DNA from: Lewinella sp. LCG006
GTDB taxonomy: Bacteria; Bacteroidota; Bacteroidia; Chitinophagales; Saprospiraceae
Direction: 5' to 3'
Assembly: GCF_040784935.1 (NCBI RefSeq)
Contig: NZ_CP160680.1
Coordinates: forward strand, 3,938,501 to 4,002,500
Length of the DNA: 64,000 nucleotides
The translations under genes were made by a program, and so were the position numbers. Below, piece by piece: positions 8,937 through 17,325 of this stretch (the first letter of the stretch is position 1; each line of letters opens with the position of its first letter). The notes beneath the pieces were generated by a model. The model ran no database searches. It was not told the origin of the DNA and worked only from the letters and a program-made list of their open reading frames with translations.

Positions 8937-8942
8937 CGAGCC

Positions 8943-9518
8943 ATGCGCCCCGATCTTTTTGGTATTGACACCGCTATTCTCACTACCCGAACCCTCACGC
9001 GCCGACTTCGCGAAGGTGATGGGCTGGCTTTTTATGACCTGATTCAGGAGAACTCCAGTTATATTGAAGACCATTTTCCATTGCTGGTAGAGCTGGTTCG
9101 CACACCAGAAGAAGGAGAAGAATACGTACGTAGAGCACTGGCCAAATGGTTGGTACAGGAAGAATTTACCTTTGGCATCTGGCGTGTGGATGAAGCAGAC
9201 ATGATTGGCTACCTGCATTTTCGCAACGTCGATTGGCAGACGCCGCGCGCCGAAATCAGCTACTTTCTCCACCAGGACCAGGCAGGCAAAGGACTGATGA
9301 CGGAGGTGATGTCGCGCATGATCCAGTTTGCTTTCAAGCAGCTTCAGCTCAATAAGCTCGTTCTCAAAACCCTGGTGGATAATTACAATAGCCAGCGTCT
9401 GGCGCGCAAGGTAGGCTTCCGCAGGGAAGGCGATCTGCGCCACGAATACCGCAAAGCATCTGGTGCGCTACTGGACGTGATGCTGTTTGGATTGACGCGG
9501 GAGGAATATGGGTTGTAG
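8943..9518 (+). CDS. GNAT N-acetyltransferase, RimJ/RimL type
   Basis: This 191-aa protein has the features of RimJ/RimL/SpeG-like GNATs: an N-terminal LTTRTLTRRLREGDGLAFYD segment, a central FTFGIWRVDEADMIGYLHFR strand pair, and the acetyl-CoA-binding HQDQAGKGLMTEVMSRMI. The terminal segment LKTLVDNYNSQRLARKVGFR is followed by REGDLRHEYRKASGALLDVM. The family acetylates the N-termini of ribosomal proteins, amino-sugar nucleotides or small amines; the substrate here is not predictable. It starts 6 bp after the DUF6909-like gene, suggesting an operon and perhaps a joint role. Confidence 0.9.
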   Translation: MRPDLFGIDTAILTTRTLTRRLREGDGLAFYDLIQENSSYIEDHFPLLVELVRTPEEGEEYVRRALAKWLVQEEFTFGIWRVDEADMIGYLHFRNVDWQTPRAEISYFLHQDQAGKGLMTEVMSRMIQFAFKQLQLNKLVLKTLVDNYNSQRLARKVGFRREGDLRHEYRKASGALLDVMLFGLTREEYGL

Positions 9519-9678
9519 GTAATTCTGCTGTTGCGTTGGGCAAATTCATGAATTTACCCTTCGCGGGATTGGCCCCTGTACACAGGATTACCCAGTATTG
9601 CATTTGCCCCGTATAGAAATCGGTATTTTTCCCTAAATTGCCAACCAACCCAATAACCGTAAAAACCCATCCCTTCCT

Positions 9679-12600
9679 ATGGCTATGACTGCCGAGGCGA
9701 TTGTTTTCGCCATCAACTCCGCTATCCGATTGGGGCGTAATGCCCAACGTGCTTACGCTAAGAGCCTTACTTCTAAAAGTATTGTATTGCCGCTGCCCAA
9801 ATCCAGTGGTACACCCAATGCATTTACGGCCCAAAATTTCTTCGACAATGAAGACGAAGTCACTGGCGGAGCGAGCTATCTGAAAAAGATGGAACGCTTG
9901 GCGGATATCCACGACCGATTCAAAAACGGGGTAGGCCCAGCTGTACCCACGCCCGAGGAGCTGGGTATGTACGTAGCGGCCTACGCGCAGCTGAGTCCAC
10001 TGGTGGAACAGGAAGCAAAATCTACCTTTCAGGATGGCCTCAACGATGACCGTATCAATGCCGATGAGCTGGTCGCCCTCCTGAGCATTCGCCAATATAC
10101 CCACGATAGCGCCAAACACACCAACCCACTCCAGATAGTGGCAGGAACCTTGGTGGAAATCGGAATTGATTACTTCAATCGTATCCCCGGTGCCTTGAAC
10201 GAGCAGTCGGCTACGGGCCGTACCCTCAAGCATTTTCTCAAGGCTTTTGACGAGCTCCAACTAAGTGACAATGCCGCCCTCCAGAGGCAGTCGCGCAAGA
10301 TTGTCCCTCAGTTATTTATCGCTGCTGCCGAAAGCATCAGTGATTTGGGGCAAGATGCCACCAACGACCCCAAGGTTCAAGGGTTCATCAAGGCGGCGGG
10401 TAAAGGTATTGCGGAAGATTTGTTTCGCCGCCTCGAACACATCAGTGATAGCGACAACCAGGAAGAGGCCGTCAATTGGGGGCGTTTCTTGCTCCGCAGC
10501 ACTGTCTCCAATGCGGGCAGCTATGTCTTTGCATCGCCGCGCGAATTTTTCGATACCAATAGCGGCGCCAGCGAACTCATCAAAGCGACCAGCACCGTCT
10601 TGCTCGATGCCATCCTGCAAGACCCTGATAAAATCAATATCAAGGAGGGGCTGAATGCACAGACCCTCGACCGCCTACTCAAAAGCAGCTTCGGCGTGCT
10701 GGCCGAACACCCGCAGCTGATCCATAACAAAAATGGTTTTCAGGAAATCGTCAGTGGCGTCAGCAGTGCCCTCAAAGATTATGATTACCGCCGCCCGGAT
10801 TTGTTCCCTGAATTGGTGCGAATAGTGCTAGAGCAAACCGGCAGAAATCTCCAGTTTTTCCGCCATCCACACCACGATCATGGCCCCGGTGCTAACGATG
10901 GGCACGACCTCCTGATCAGCGCCGTACAACTCATCTTGGCAGAACTGTCGCGCCCCGTAAGTGATGGCCAGTGGCGACCCCGCCTGAGCAAATCTCAACT
11001 ACTGTTTATTACCGAACAGCTGCTCGACAAGGTGGTGCGTAAACCCAATTGGATGATTCACCAGGCAGACGGTAAGCCACTGTTAGCCGCCGTCATCAGA
11101 GCGACCATGGATGGGCTTGCCCGGGTACCTGCTAAAGAACGCCTGAGTGTCGATACCTTCGAGTGGCTCTTGCAGCGCAACCTGCGCGTAGTAGCCGCCA
11201 ATGAACTGGTGCTGCAAAAAATAAAATGGAGCAATGACGGGGAGGAAGAAGCTGTATTGCAGCAAGCGCTTAGCCTCGTTTTTGCTTTCGTCTTTGAACG
11301 CGAGCATACCACGTCGGGCGATCGTAACGTCCTGCTGTTTGAGCTGCTGGATTATATCTTTGACGTCATTATCAGCCGCCATCCTGATAAGCGTGGTTTG
11401 CTACTCATAGACCTGATTCTCTTTTCGCAACCTGGCGTCAGTTATCAGGGTGGTTTCAATCGCAAGTTGGCCAACCAACTGGTGGATGCGGCTTTGGCCA
11501 CCCTTGCGGCACATCCCGAGTTGATCAGTCGACAAGCTGCGTTGGGCGAAATTGTGGCGGGTATCGCTGGGGCTTTGGATGTTTCCAGCTTTAAGCAAGA
11601 GGATATCCTGCTAGAGTTGGTACGCCTGAGTTTGGAAAACACGGCCCTGAATGCCCACCTCATTGTCAACGCCGAATCGGATGAACCGGAATACCTGCTG
11701 GTGATCTTCATCCGGGAGCTATTGCTGGCCCTTTCTACCAAAGAAGCAGGCGAAGAAGTATGGCAACCGCAGCTCACCCCTGCCGAAGCCATGATGATTG
11801 TCGAGAACCTGGTCAATGAGTTGATCTTGCACCCCGAATGGGTAGTGCGGGGCCCTGATGGGCAGGTCATCTTCCGCGATGTGCTACAGGCGGTCCTGGC
11901 CGCTTTGCGCAATATGCCTCCGGGCGTTAAGCTTTCGCCTGAGCAGTTGGAATACTTGATTGCGCTGGCCCTCACTGCCGCCGTGACCAGCGAAGCGGTG
12001 ATGGACAAAATCCCCTGGGGCAGCGATACCGAAAAACGATCCGTGCTGGAAAGGGCCTTGTCGCTCATCAGTACCTTCGTTTTCCAAGAGATGAAAATCA
12101 GTGGAGGCGAACGCACGGCCCGCTTCGCGGAATTGGTAGAATATGTATTGGATGTCATCCTGGCTTACCATCCCGACCGGCGTGGCCTCTTACTGGTGCA
12201 GCTCATCCTCTTCAGTGAAGACGACATCGATTACAGCCGTGGCTTTGATGAAGACCTGTTGACCGACCTGATCGAGTCGGCCTTGCGGGTGATGGAGCAG
12301 CAGCCCGAACTGGTGAGCAGCGAGCTGGCGCTACAAGCCATCGTCCGCGACTTGGCCAAAGACCTCGATGCTGGCAGCTTCCGCCAAAAAGGAATCCTGC
12401 CGGAACTGTTGCGCATGAGCCTCGAAGCGAGTGCCCTGAATGCCCACCTCATCGTGGATGCTGATGCAGAGGAGCCGCGTTTCCTTATTGTCATTGCGCT
12501 GAGGGAATTCTTAGGCCGTTTGGCGAGCACTGATACGGATGGTAAATGGCATCCGCAACTGACGGGGGATGATATGCTCAGCCTTGCGGAAGAATTGCTG

Positions 12601-13860
12601 GATGCGATTGTTGACAATCCCACCTGGGTAGTGCCTGTAGGCAAAAACCAACCCAGTATTTGGCAGGAAGTGCTGCAAGCCATCATGGACGCGCTGGCTT
12701 TGCTGCCCAACGGTGCCCGACTATCGCCCACCGTGTTGGAAAACCTGATCCTACTCAGTATGCATACGGCAGCGACAAGCCCCCAAGTATTACAAAAACT
12801 GAAATGGGGCAGCGACGAGCAAGAAAAAGCCATTTTGGAACGAGCCTTACAGATGCTGGTCAGCTACATTTATCCGCCCGACTGCACCGCCGATAGCGAG
12901 CGCCTGGAGCGCTTCCTGGAGTTGCTGGACTTTGTGTTGGAAACGATCATCAGCCAGCACCCCGATAAGCGCAGCTTGCTCTTGCTGGATTTGTTGCTGT
13001 TTGAGTCGGAGGTAGATCTTACCCAAGGCTTCCAGCCCGATTTGGCCGAAGAGCTGGTACAAGCTGGGCTTGGTATAATGGAGGCGCATCCTGAACTCAT
13101 TGCGCAGGAAGAAGTCTTCCAGAAAATTCTCAGCGATACGGCAGGAGCACTGCGGGCTTCTAAAACAGAAATTAAGCACTTGCTGCCAGAATTTATTCGC
13201 CTGATCTTGCTGTACAGCAGTGGTCATTTGGAGCGTTTGATGAAGATCAGCCCGAATAGTCCTCGCATCCTGGTGGCTGTAGCACTGGAGCAGGTTTTGC
13301 GGATCGTCACGCAACCGCCGAGCCGTGGCAGTTGGTCACCCAAGTTGACAGACCAGCAATTGTTGGAGATCATCGAACTGGTGCTGGAGCGCGTCATTGA
13401 ACGCCCGGAATGGGTGGGTAGCGATCGCCTCATTCAGCTCACCCTGGAGGCCATCTACACCGCTATTGGCGAGCTGAAACGCGACCAACACCTGCCTTTC
13501 GAGACCATCAGTTTCCTCGTAGGTGCCGCCCTCGACGCGGTAGGACAACGCCGCCAACTGGTACTGGAAGTGGTCACCCCCGACGGTGGTAAAGAACAAA
13601 TGGTGCTCCAATACGCACTGGGCGAAATATTCATAGAACTCTACGACGAGCAAACCGGCACCTCCGCATCTTGGACACTGACAGAAGCCGAGACTTTGCA
13701 GACCATCCTCGAAAGCTGCCTGGTCGTACTCGCTACCGGCCCCGCCGATCAGGAGACCGTGGACGAGCTGCTCGCCGAAATTCGCAAAGCCGCCGAAGAC
13801 ATCAACAACAACCTCACCTTCGCTCTGGAAGACCTGACGGAGGCATTGGAGAATGTGTAA
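9679..13860 (+). CDS. Large all-helical repeat protein of unknown function (1393 aa)
   Basis: I do not recognise a family. There is no signal peptide and the composition is leucine-rich and acidic, so it is probably a cytoplasmic, fully helical solenoid. It contains a long internal repeat of about 262 aa. The motif HPDKRGLLL recurs at DNA positions ~11386, ~12169 and ~12958 (783 and 789 bp apart). A W-x-P-x-L helix start (WRPRLS, WQPQLT, WHPQLT, WSPKLT) recurs at ~10970, ~11761, ~12547 and ~13333. The first ~300 residues are different (AMTAEAIVFAINSAIRLGRN and a segment rich in ISDLGQDATNDP) and may be a separate domain. It lies 160 bp after the GNAT gene in the same direction and is followed by a 46-bp palindrome. 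Scaffold or effector roles are possible; none is shown. Confidence 0.85.
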   Translation: MAMTAEAIVFAINSAIRLGRNAQRAYAKSLTSKSIVLPLPKSSGTPNAFTAQNFFDNEDEVTGGASYLKKMERLADIHDRFKNGVGPAVPTPEELGMYVAAYAQLSPLVEQEAKSTFQDGLNDDRINADELVALLSIRQYTHDSAKHTNPLQIVAGTLVEIGIDYFNRIPGALNEQSATGRTLKHFLKAFDELQLSDNAALQRQSRKIVPQLFIAAAESISDLGQDATNDPKVQGFIKAAGKGIAEDLFRRLEHISDSDNQEEAVNWGRFLLRSTVSNAGSYVFASPREFFDTNSGASELIKATSTVLLDAILQDPDKINIKEGLNAQTLDRLLKSSFGVLAEHPQLIHNKNGFQEIVSGVSSALKDYDYRRPDLFPELVRIVLEQTGRNLQFFRHPHHDHGPGANDGHDLLISAVQLILAELSRPVSDGQWRPRLSKSQLLFITEQLLDKVVRKPNWMIHQADGKPLLAAVIRATMDGLARVPAKERLSVDTFEWLLQRNLRVVAANELVLQKIKWSNDGEEEAVLQQALSLVFAFVFEREHTTSGDRNVLLFELLDYIFDVIISRHPDKRGLLLIDLILFSQPGVSYQGGFNRKLANQLVDAALATLAAHPELISRQAALGEIVAGIAGALDVSSFKQEDILLELVRLSLENTALNAHLIVNAESDEPEYLLVIFIRELLLALSTKEAGEEVWQPQLTPAEAMMIVENLVNELILHPEWVVRGPDGQVIFRDVLQAVLAALRNMPPGVKLSPEQLEYLIALALTAAVTSEAVMDKIPWGSDTEKRSVLERALSLISTFVFQEMKISGGERTARFAELVEYVLDVILAYHPDRRGLLLVQLILFSEDDIDYSRGFDEDLLTDLIESALRVMEQQPELVSSELALQAIVRDLAKDLDAGSFRQKGILPELLRMSLEASALNAHLIVDADAEEPRFLIVIALREFLGRLASTDTDGKWHPQLTGDDMLSLAEELLDAIVDNPTWVVPVGKNQPSIWQEVLQAIMDALALLPNGARLSPTVLENLILLSMHTAATSPQVLQKLKWGSDEQEKAILERALQMLVSYIYPPDCTADSERLERFLELLDFVLETIISQHPDKRSLLLLDLLLFESEVDLTQGFQPDLAEELVQAGLGIMEAHPELIAQEEVFQKILSDTAGALRASKTEIKHLLPEFIRLILLYSSGHLERLMKISPNSPRILVAVALEQVLRIVTQPPSRGSWSPKLTDQQLLEIIELVLERVIERPEWVGSDRLIQLTLEAIYTAIGELKRDQHLPFETISFLVGAALDAVGQRRQLVLEVVTPDGGKEQMVLQYALGEIFIELYDEQTGTSASWTLTEAETLQTILESCLVVLATGPADQETVDELLAEIRKAAEDINNNLTFALEDLTEALENV

Positions 13861-13915
13861 GTCTTTTTGGGCGCATCCCTGACGGGTCGCTCCCTTCCGG
13901 GGTTCGCTTTGCTCC

Positions 13916-13961
13916 GTGCCGGTGGTAGCACCACGATGCATCGTGGTACTACCACCGGCAC
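13916..13961. repeat. 46-bp near-perfect palindrome
   Basis: The sequence from GTGCCGGTGGTAG to CTACCACCGGCAC is its own reverse complement except for one mismatched pair; the centre is CGATGCATCG. It lies 56 bp after the 1393-aa gene. It may act as a stem-loop terminator or be a copy of a REP-like intergenic element. The preceding bases (13870-13915) are CG-rich and hairpin-prone too. No T-run follows. Confidence 0.75.
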
Positions 13962-14109
13962 TGCTCACCAAAGGTTCGCACCCTACAGGCAGCTTGCGCA
14001 GGGGAGGGGTATCAATGAAAGGAGGGAATAGTATTTAAGTACAAGCAAGTTGGTAACCATCAAAAATGACCGAAAAGAAAAAACTAGACGAGAGATTACT
14101 TTAAAGGGA

Positions 14110-14349
14110 ATGCTGCAAAAGCTGAACGTAAATATAGAAGAGGTAGAATTCGAAGTTTTTGGAACAAATGACGAAGAGTTATCCTCCATGTTTTCATTCC
14201 ATTTGAACGGAGAAAGTGTAAATGGGTATGGTTTTATGTATATGAATGGAAATACATTAGCATCAATCTGGCTAATACCTTTGAAGCGTGGGTTTTCAAA
14301 AGAATACATAGAAGAGTTTGATGCAGGGATAATTCCTGACTATAAATAA
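14110..14349 (+). CDS. Small hypothetical protein (79 aa)
   Basis: The ATG at 14110 gives 79 aa: MLQKLNVNIEEVEFEVFGTN, then an alternating strand pattern (SMFSFHLNGESVNGYGFMYM) and an acidic end (YIEEFDAGIIPDYK). A longer version from a TTG at 14050 adds 20 basic residues (DRKEKTRREITLKG) but a TTG start seems less likely. Base composition is much more AT-rich than the flanking 1393-aa gene, which may mean recent acquisition. It could be an intact small gene or the tail of a decayed one. No family recognised. Confidence 0.45.
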   Translation: MLQKLNVNIEEVEFEVFGTNDEELSSMFSFHLNGESVNGYGFMYMNGNTLASIWLIPLKRGFSKEYIEEFDAGIIPDYK

Positions 14350-14578
14350 AAGGGGCTAGGCTCATTATTATCACCAGACTATCCCGACCTTTGTAGTTGC
14401 ATATTTCACGGATCTCTTAACCAGTGATTGGGGCGCAAGGTGTTGAAAATCAATTGTAGAATAGAGGGTCGATATGGGCGTAGGAGAGAGTTGACGTTTT
14501 TTGGATACCAAGTTTTCAACCCAAAGAAAATAATGATGGAGCAGGACGATATACAAACGAGTCAGAATAATACATTTT

Positions 14579-15484
14579 ATGAATAAGCATTTAGCCCTTG
14601 TTTTGATTATTTGTTTATGCGCCATAGTTACAACTAGAGCGCAATCTGTTATGGATTTGTATCCAGAAATTGTTCATAACAGGATGGGGGATTTTCTTTT
14701 AGAAAATGGTTTTCATAAAGTTTCTATAAAGAACTCCTCTACTATGGAAACAGTAGAAGAAAGGTATTATGAGGAAGGAAAAATAATAAAAGTGTTGTTT
14801 TATTATTCAGAAGTACAGATGTCAAGTAGTTTTGGAGGAATTGTCAATTATGAGGGTATTCTTAAGGATAAAGAGATCAGGTATTATTATGATACTAAGC
14901 GTAGACTAATCGCAGAAAGAAAAACTGTTGAATTAGACGGTGTCGTCAAAAGGGATTCAATTTCCTATATTTACGCTGATAACAAGCTTGTAAGGAAAGA
15001 ACATTTATTCTCATCGATTTCAGTATTTAGGTGTAGTTACGACTACCAAATTGTCAACAGTGTTGATTATTATTATGAAGAGGAAAGATTGATTAGAGAA
15101 GAAGAGTCAAAAAGCTTTTTATGTTTTACAGACATGACAGATATAAAAACTTGTAGTATTGATTATGAATGGATAAATGACAATGAATGTCACAAAGTAT
15201 ATTCATGGTTTGATGGGGATGAAATTACAACTTCATCTAAGGAAACGCTTAAATATGATGATCAAGGCAATTTGATCCTTTCGTATTGGGGGGGGCATGA
15301 TTCTGATGTTGAAGAAAATTGGGATCGGTATAGTTACGCGAAAACCAATGTTATAACTATTGAAAATAGCAGAGAGGGACGTGATCCAAAACAGATCAAA
15401 GAAAAGTTGTTTTTTGATCAGCAAGGAAGGTTAAGCCATATCCAATGCTCTATTGGAGAGCAATATGTGTTTTTATATGAATAG
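14579..15484 (+). CDS. Secreted hypothetical protein with YD-like repeats
   Basis: This 301-aa protein has a signal peptide, MNKHLALVLIICLCAIVTTRAQS. The mature part is rich in Tyr and charged residues with a repeated strand-turn pattern like YYYDTKRRLIAERKTVE, ISYIYADNKLVRKEHLF, YYYEEERLIREEE, LKYDDQGNLILSYWGG and LFFDQQGRLSHIQC. This resembles the degenerate RHS/YD-type repeats (YDxxGRLI) found in many Bacteroidota exported proteins. There is no lipobox and no T9SS domain, so a periplasmic location is likely. Codon usage and AT content differ from flanking genes. Function unknown. Confidence 0.75.
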   Translation: MNKHLALVLIICLCAIVTTRAQSVMDLYPEIVHNRMGDFLLENGFHKVSIKNSSTMETVEERYYEEGKIIKVLFYYSEVQMSSSFGGIVNYEGILKDKEIRYYYDTKRRLIAERKTVELDGVVKRDSISYIYADNKLVRKEHLFSSISVFRCSYDYQIVNSVDYYYEEERLIREEESKSFLCFTDMTDIKTCSIDYEWINDNECHKVYSWFDGDEITTSSKETLKYDDQGNLILSYWGGHDSDVEENWDRYSYAKTNVITIENSREGRDPKQIKEKLFFDQQGRLSHIQCSIGEQYVFLYE

Positions 15485-15696
15485 GATAACATAAGCTTAG
15501 TATTAAGAACCAGAAGTGGGTGGTTCCTTAACCCCGATCAATATGGCTTCTAGTGGTCCTGGTATCTCCCCAAAAATCAAACATGATAACAATAGAAACA
15601 AGCCGAAACACAAAACTCAAATCAGTAATATTGCTGATGGAATTACCTACCCAAAGTACAGATAAGGGAGAGTGTAATGCCGCTAAAAAAACGAAA

Positions 15697-16506
15697 ATGA
15701 AAAAAACAATCTTCTACCTCATCCTCACAATACTTGTGGTTAGTTGTAAAACCAAGGCAATTGTCTATGATGATCCTGTTCCAGAACACGACAGTTTAAC
15801 CATCTCTTCCACTTATGTGAAAGAAGATCGAGTAATTAATGTTTGGACACCACCTACTTATGAAGAAAGCAGTGACAGTTTTCCCGTATTGTATATGCCT
15901 GATGGCGGCATCAAGGAAGATTTTCCCCACATCGCCAATACCTTGGCGAAACTGATTGAAGATAAGAAGATAGCCCCCTTTATCTTGGTTGGAATAGAAA
16001 ATACGGATAGAAGAAGAGATTTGTCCGGTTTTTCGGATGTAGAAGAAGACCAACAATATTGTCCTTTAACGGATGGCGCTAAAGACTTTAGGGCCTTCAT
16101 TTCGGAGGAGTTGATGCCAGCCATCAACGGGAAATACAAAACCAAAGGCCGCAACGGAATTATCGGGGAGTCGCTGGCAGGGCTCTTCGTTGTGGAAACC
16201 CTACTTCTGCAACCTGCAACCTTCGATTTTTATATTGCCATGGATCCTTCCCTTTGGTGGAACAATCAATATCTGGTGAAAAACGCGGCATCATTGTTAG
16301 CTGACTTTCCTGACAAAGACCTTAAGCTTTGGTTTGCAGGTTCCAGTGCAGTAGATATTTTCCGCGCTACCAGAAGTCTTGAGACTGTTTTTCAAAACAA
16401 TGCACCTGAACGTTTAACTTGGAAGTATTCCGACGAACCCAAAGAAAAGCACCACACCATCTTCAGAGCAACCAAAGAAAAAGCGTTGATTTGGGCGTTG
16501 AATTAA
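15697..16506 (+). CDS. Lipoprotein alpha/beta-hydrolase, esterase D (PF00756) type
   Basis: The ATG at 15697 is chosen because it gives a lipoprotein signal (MKKTIFYLILTILVVSC, Cys17); the open frame upstream lacks any secretion signal. The protein is 269 aa. The esterase D/enterochelin-esterase fold is supported by the early strand VINVWTPPTYEESSDSFPVL, YMPDGGIKED, and the nucleophile elbow IIGESLAGLFVVETL with Ser159. Further support comes from FDFYIAMDPSLWWNNQYLV and the C-terminal catalytic His region EKHHTIFRATKEKALIW. Relatives hydrolyse siderophore esters, acyl-CoA-like thioesters or feruloyl esters; the substrate is unknown. It is predicted to be membrane-anchored, periplasmic or outer-membrane. 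Confidence 0.85.
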   Translation: MKKTIFYLILTILVVSCKTKAIVYDDPVPEHDSLTISSTYVKEDRVINVWTPPTYEESSDSFPVLYMPDGGIKEDFPHIANTLAKLIEDKKIAPFILVGIENTDRRRDLSGFSDVEEDQQYCPLTDGAKDFRAFISEELMPAINGKYKTKGRNGIIGESLAGLFVVETLLLQPATFDFYIAMDPSLWWNNQYLVKNAASLLADFPDKDLKLWFAGSSAVDIFRATRSLETVFQNNAPERLTWKYSDEPKEKHHTIFRATKEKALIWALN

Positions 16507-16534
16507 GAGAAAGACCAGCAAGGGAAGGGTGTGA

Positions 16535-16884
16535 TCGTATAATCGTATTGGTACGATTAGGGGGATTTACTAAGTCGGAGTTGGGAAGTGGGAAGTCGGA
16601 ATTATTTGGTTCACCTAGTGACGAGCTCTCCTCTTGGTCTTCGTGAGTTCCGCTACTTCCGACTTCTGATTTCTGACTTCCGACTTTGACGCTCATCGTA
16701 TGATCGTATTGGTACGATTAGGGGGATTTACTAAGTCGGAGTTGGGAAGTGGGAAGTCGGAATTATTTGGTTCACCTAGTGACGAGCTCTCCTCTTGGTC
16801 TTCGTGAGTTCCGCTACTTCTGATTTCTGACTTCCGACTTCCGACTTTGAAGCTCATCGTATGATCGTATTGGTACGATTAGCC
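16535..16884. repeat. Tandem repeat, two 161-bp units plus a partial third
   Basis: The segment starting TCGTATxATCGTATTGGTAC begins at 16535, 16696 and 16857, exactly 161 bp apart; only the first ~25 bp of the third unit is present. The first two units are nearly identical over their length. Each contains AGTCGGAGTTGGGAAGTGGG in the first half and its rough reverse complement (CTTCCGACTTC, TGACTTCCGACTTT) in the second half, so each unit can fold into a long stem. No convincing gene lies in it. Confidence 0.9.
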
Positions 16885-16938
16885 TCGGTGCTTCCTGAAT
16901 GGGAGGGCGGGAACGTTGAGTGGTCTAGCCTCCTATTT

Positions 16939-16971
16939 GTGTAAATGCATGAATGTATTTATACGAATGGG
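16939..16971 (+). repeat. Dispersed 33-bp repeat, copy 1
   Basis: These 33 bp, beginning GTGTAAATGCATGAATG and ending ATACGAATGGG, recur in reverse orientation at 26997-27029 with two mismatches. The region between the tandem repeat and the small ORF at 17088 otherwise holds nothing I recognise. Confidence 0.75.
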
Positions 16972-17087
16972 TCCTCATTTCTCCACTACAATTTGCCGAA
17001 AACACCACGATTTTCGTCGGGAAAAGAAGATCTGTTACCACTTGTGTTGCATTTTAAGTAAAGAACTGGTAGCAATGCCAGTTCTGG

Positions 17088-17267
17088 ATGTATGAACACC
17101 TTTTAAAATTATCGCAACTGACCATATCTAAAGGCTTGAGTGTTTATCCCGACAATTTACTTTGGGGCATCCTCACTTTAAGTGCTTTTGTAGCGATGAT
17201 GGCAGGCTTTATTGTGCTTATTCCCGATGAGCAAAAGAACAATGCAGAAAAAGTCGCTGGAGAGTAA
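17088..17267 (+). CDS. Small single-pass membrane protein candidate (59 aa)
   Basis: The ATG at 17088 opens a 59-aa frame: MYEHLLKLSQLTISKGLSVY, then a hydrophobic segment from LLWGILTLSAFVAMMAGF into IVLIP (about residues 24-45), then a charged tail DEQKNNAEKVAGE. A stop lies in frame 15 bp upstream, so this is the only ATG start. The one clear transmembrane helix, polar N-terminus and charged C-terminus are what a small membrane protein would look like. It ends 59 bp before the TPR-like lipoprotein gene in the same direction. No homologue recalled; chance ORF cannot be excluded. Confidence 0.45.
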   Translation: MYEHLLKLSQLTISKGLSVYPDNLLWGILTLSAFVAMMAGFIVLIPDEQKNNAEKVAGE

Positions 17268-17325
17268 TAATTTAGCGAGCCATTCTGGAAGAGAATGGTT
17301 CGCTTTTAAAATTAAAACACTCAAA

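Noticed and set aside
9364-10260. 298-aa open frame antisense to the GNAT and 1393-aa genes
   Set aside because: It spans two well-supported plus-strand genes and shows no family signature.
16419-16696. 75-77 aa frames on both strands at the end of the esterase gene and in the tandem repeat
   Set aside because: They depend on the 161-bp repeat and lack plausible composition or start context.
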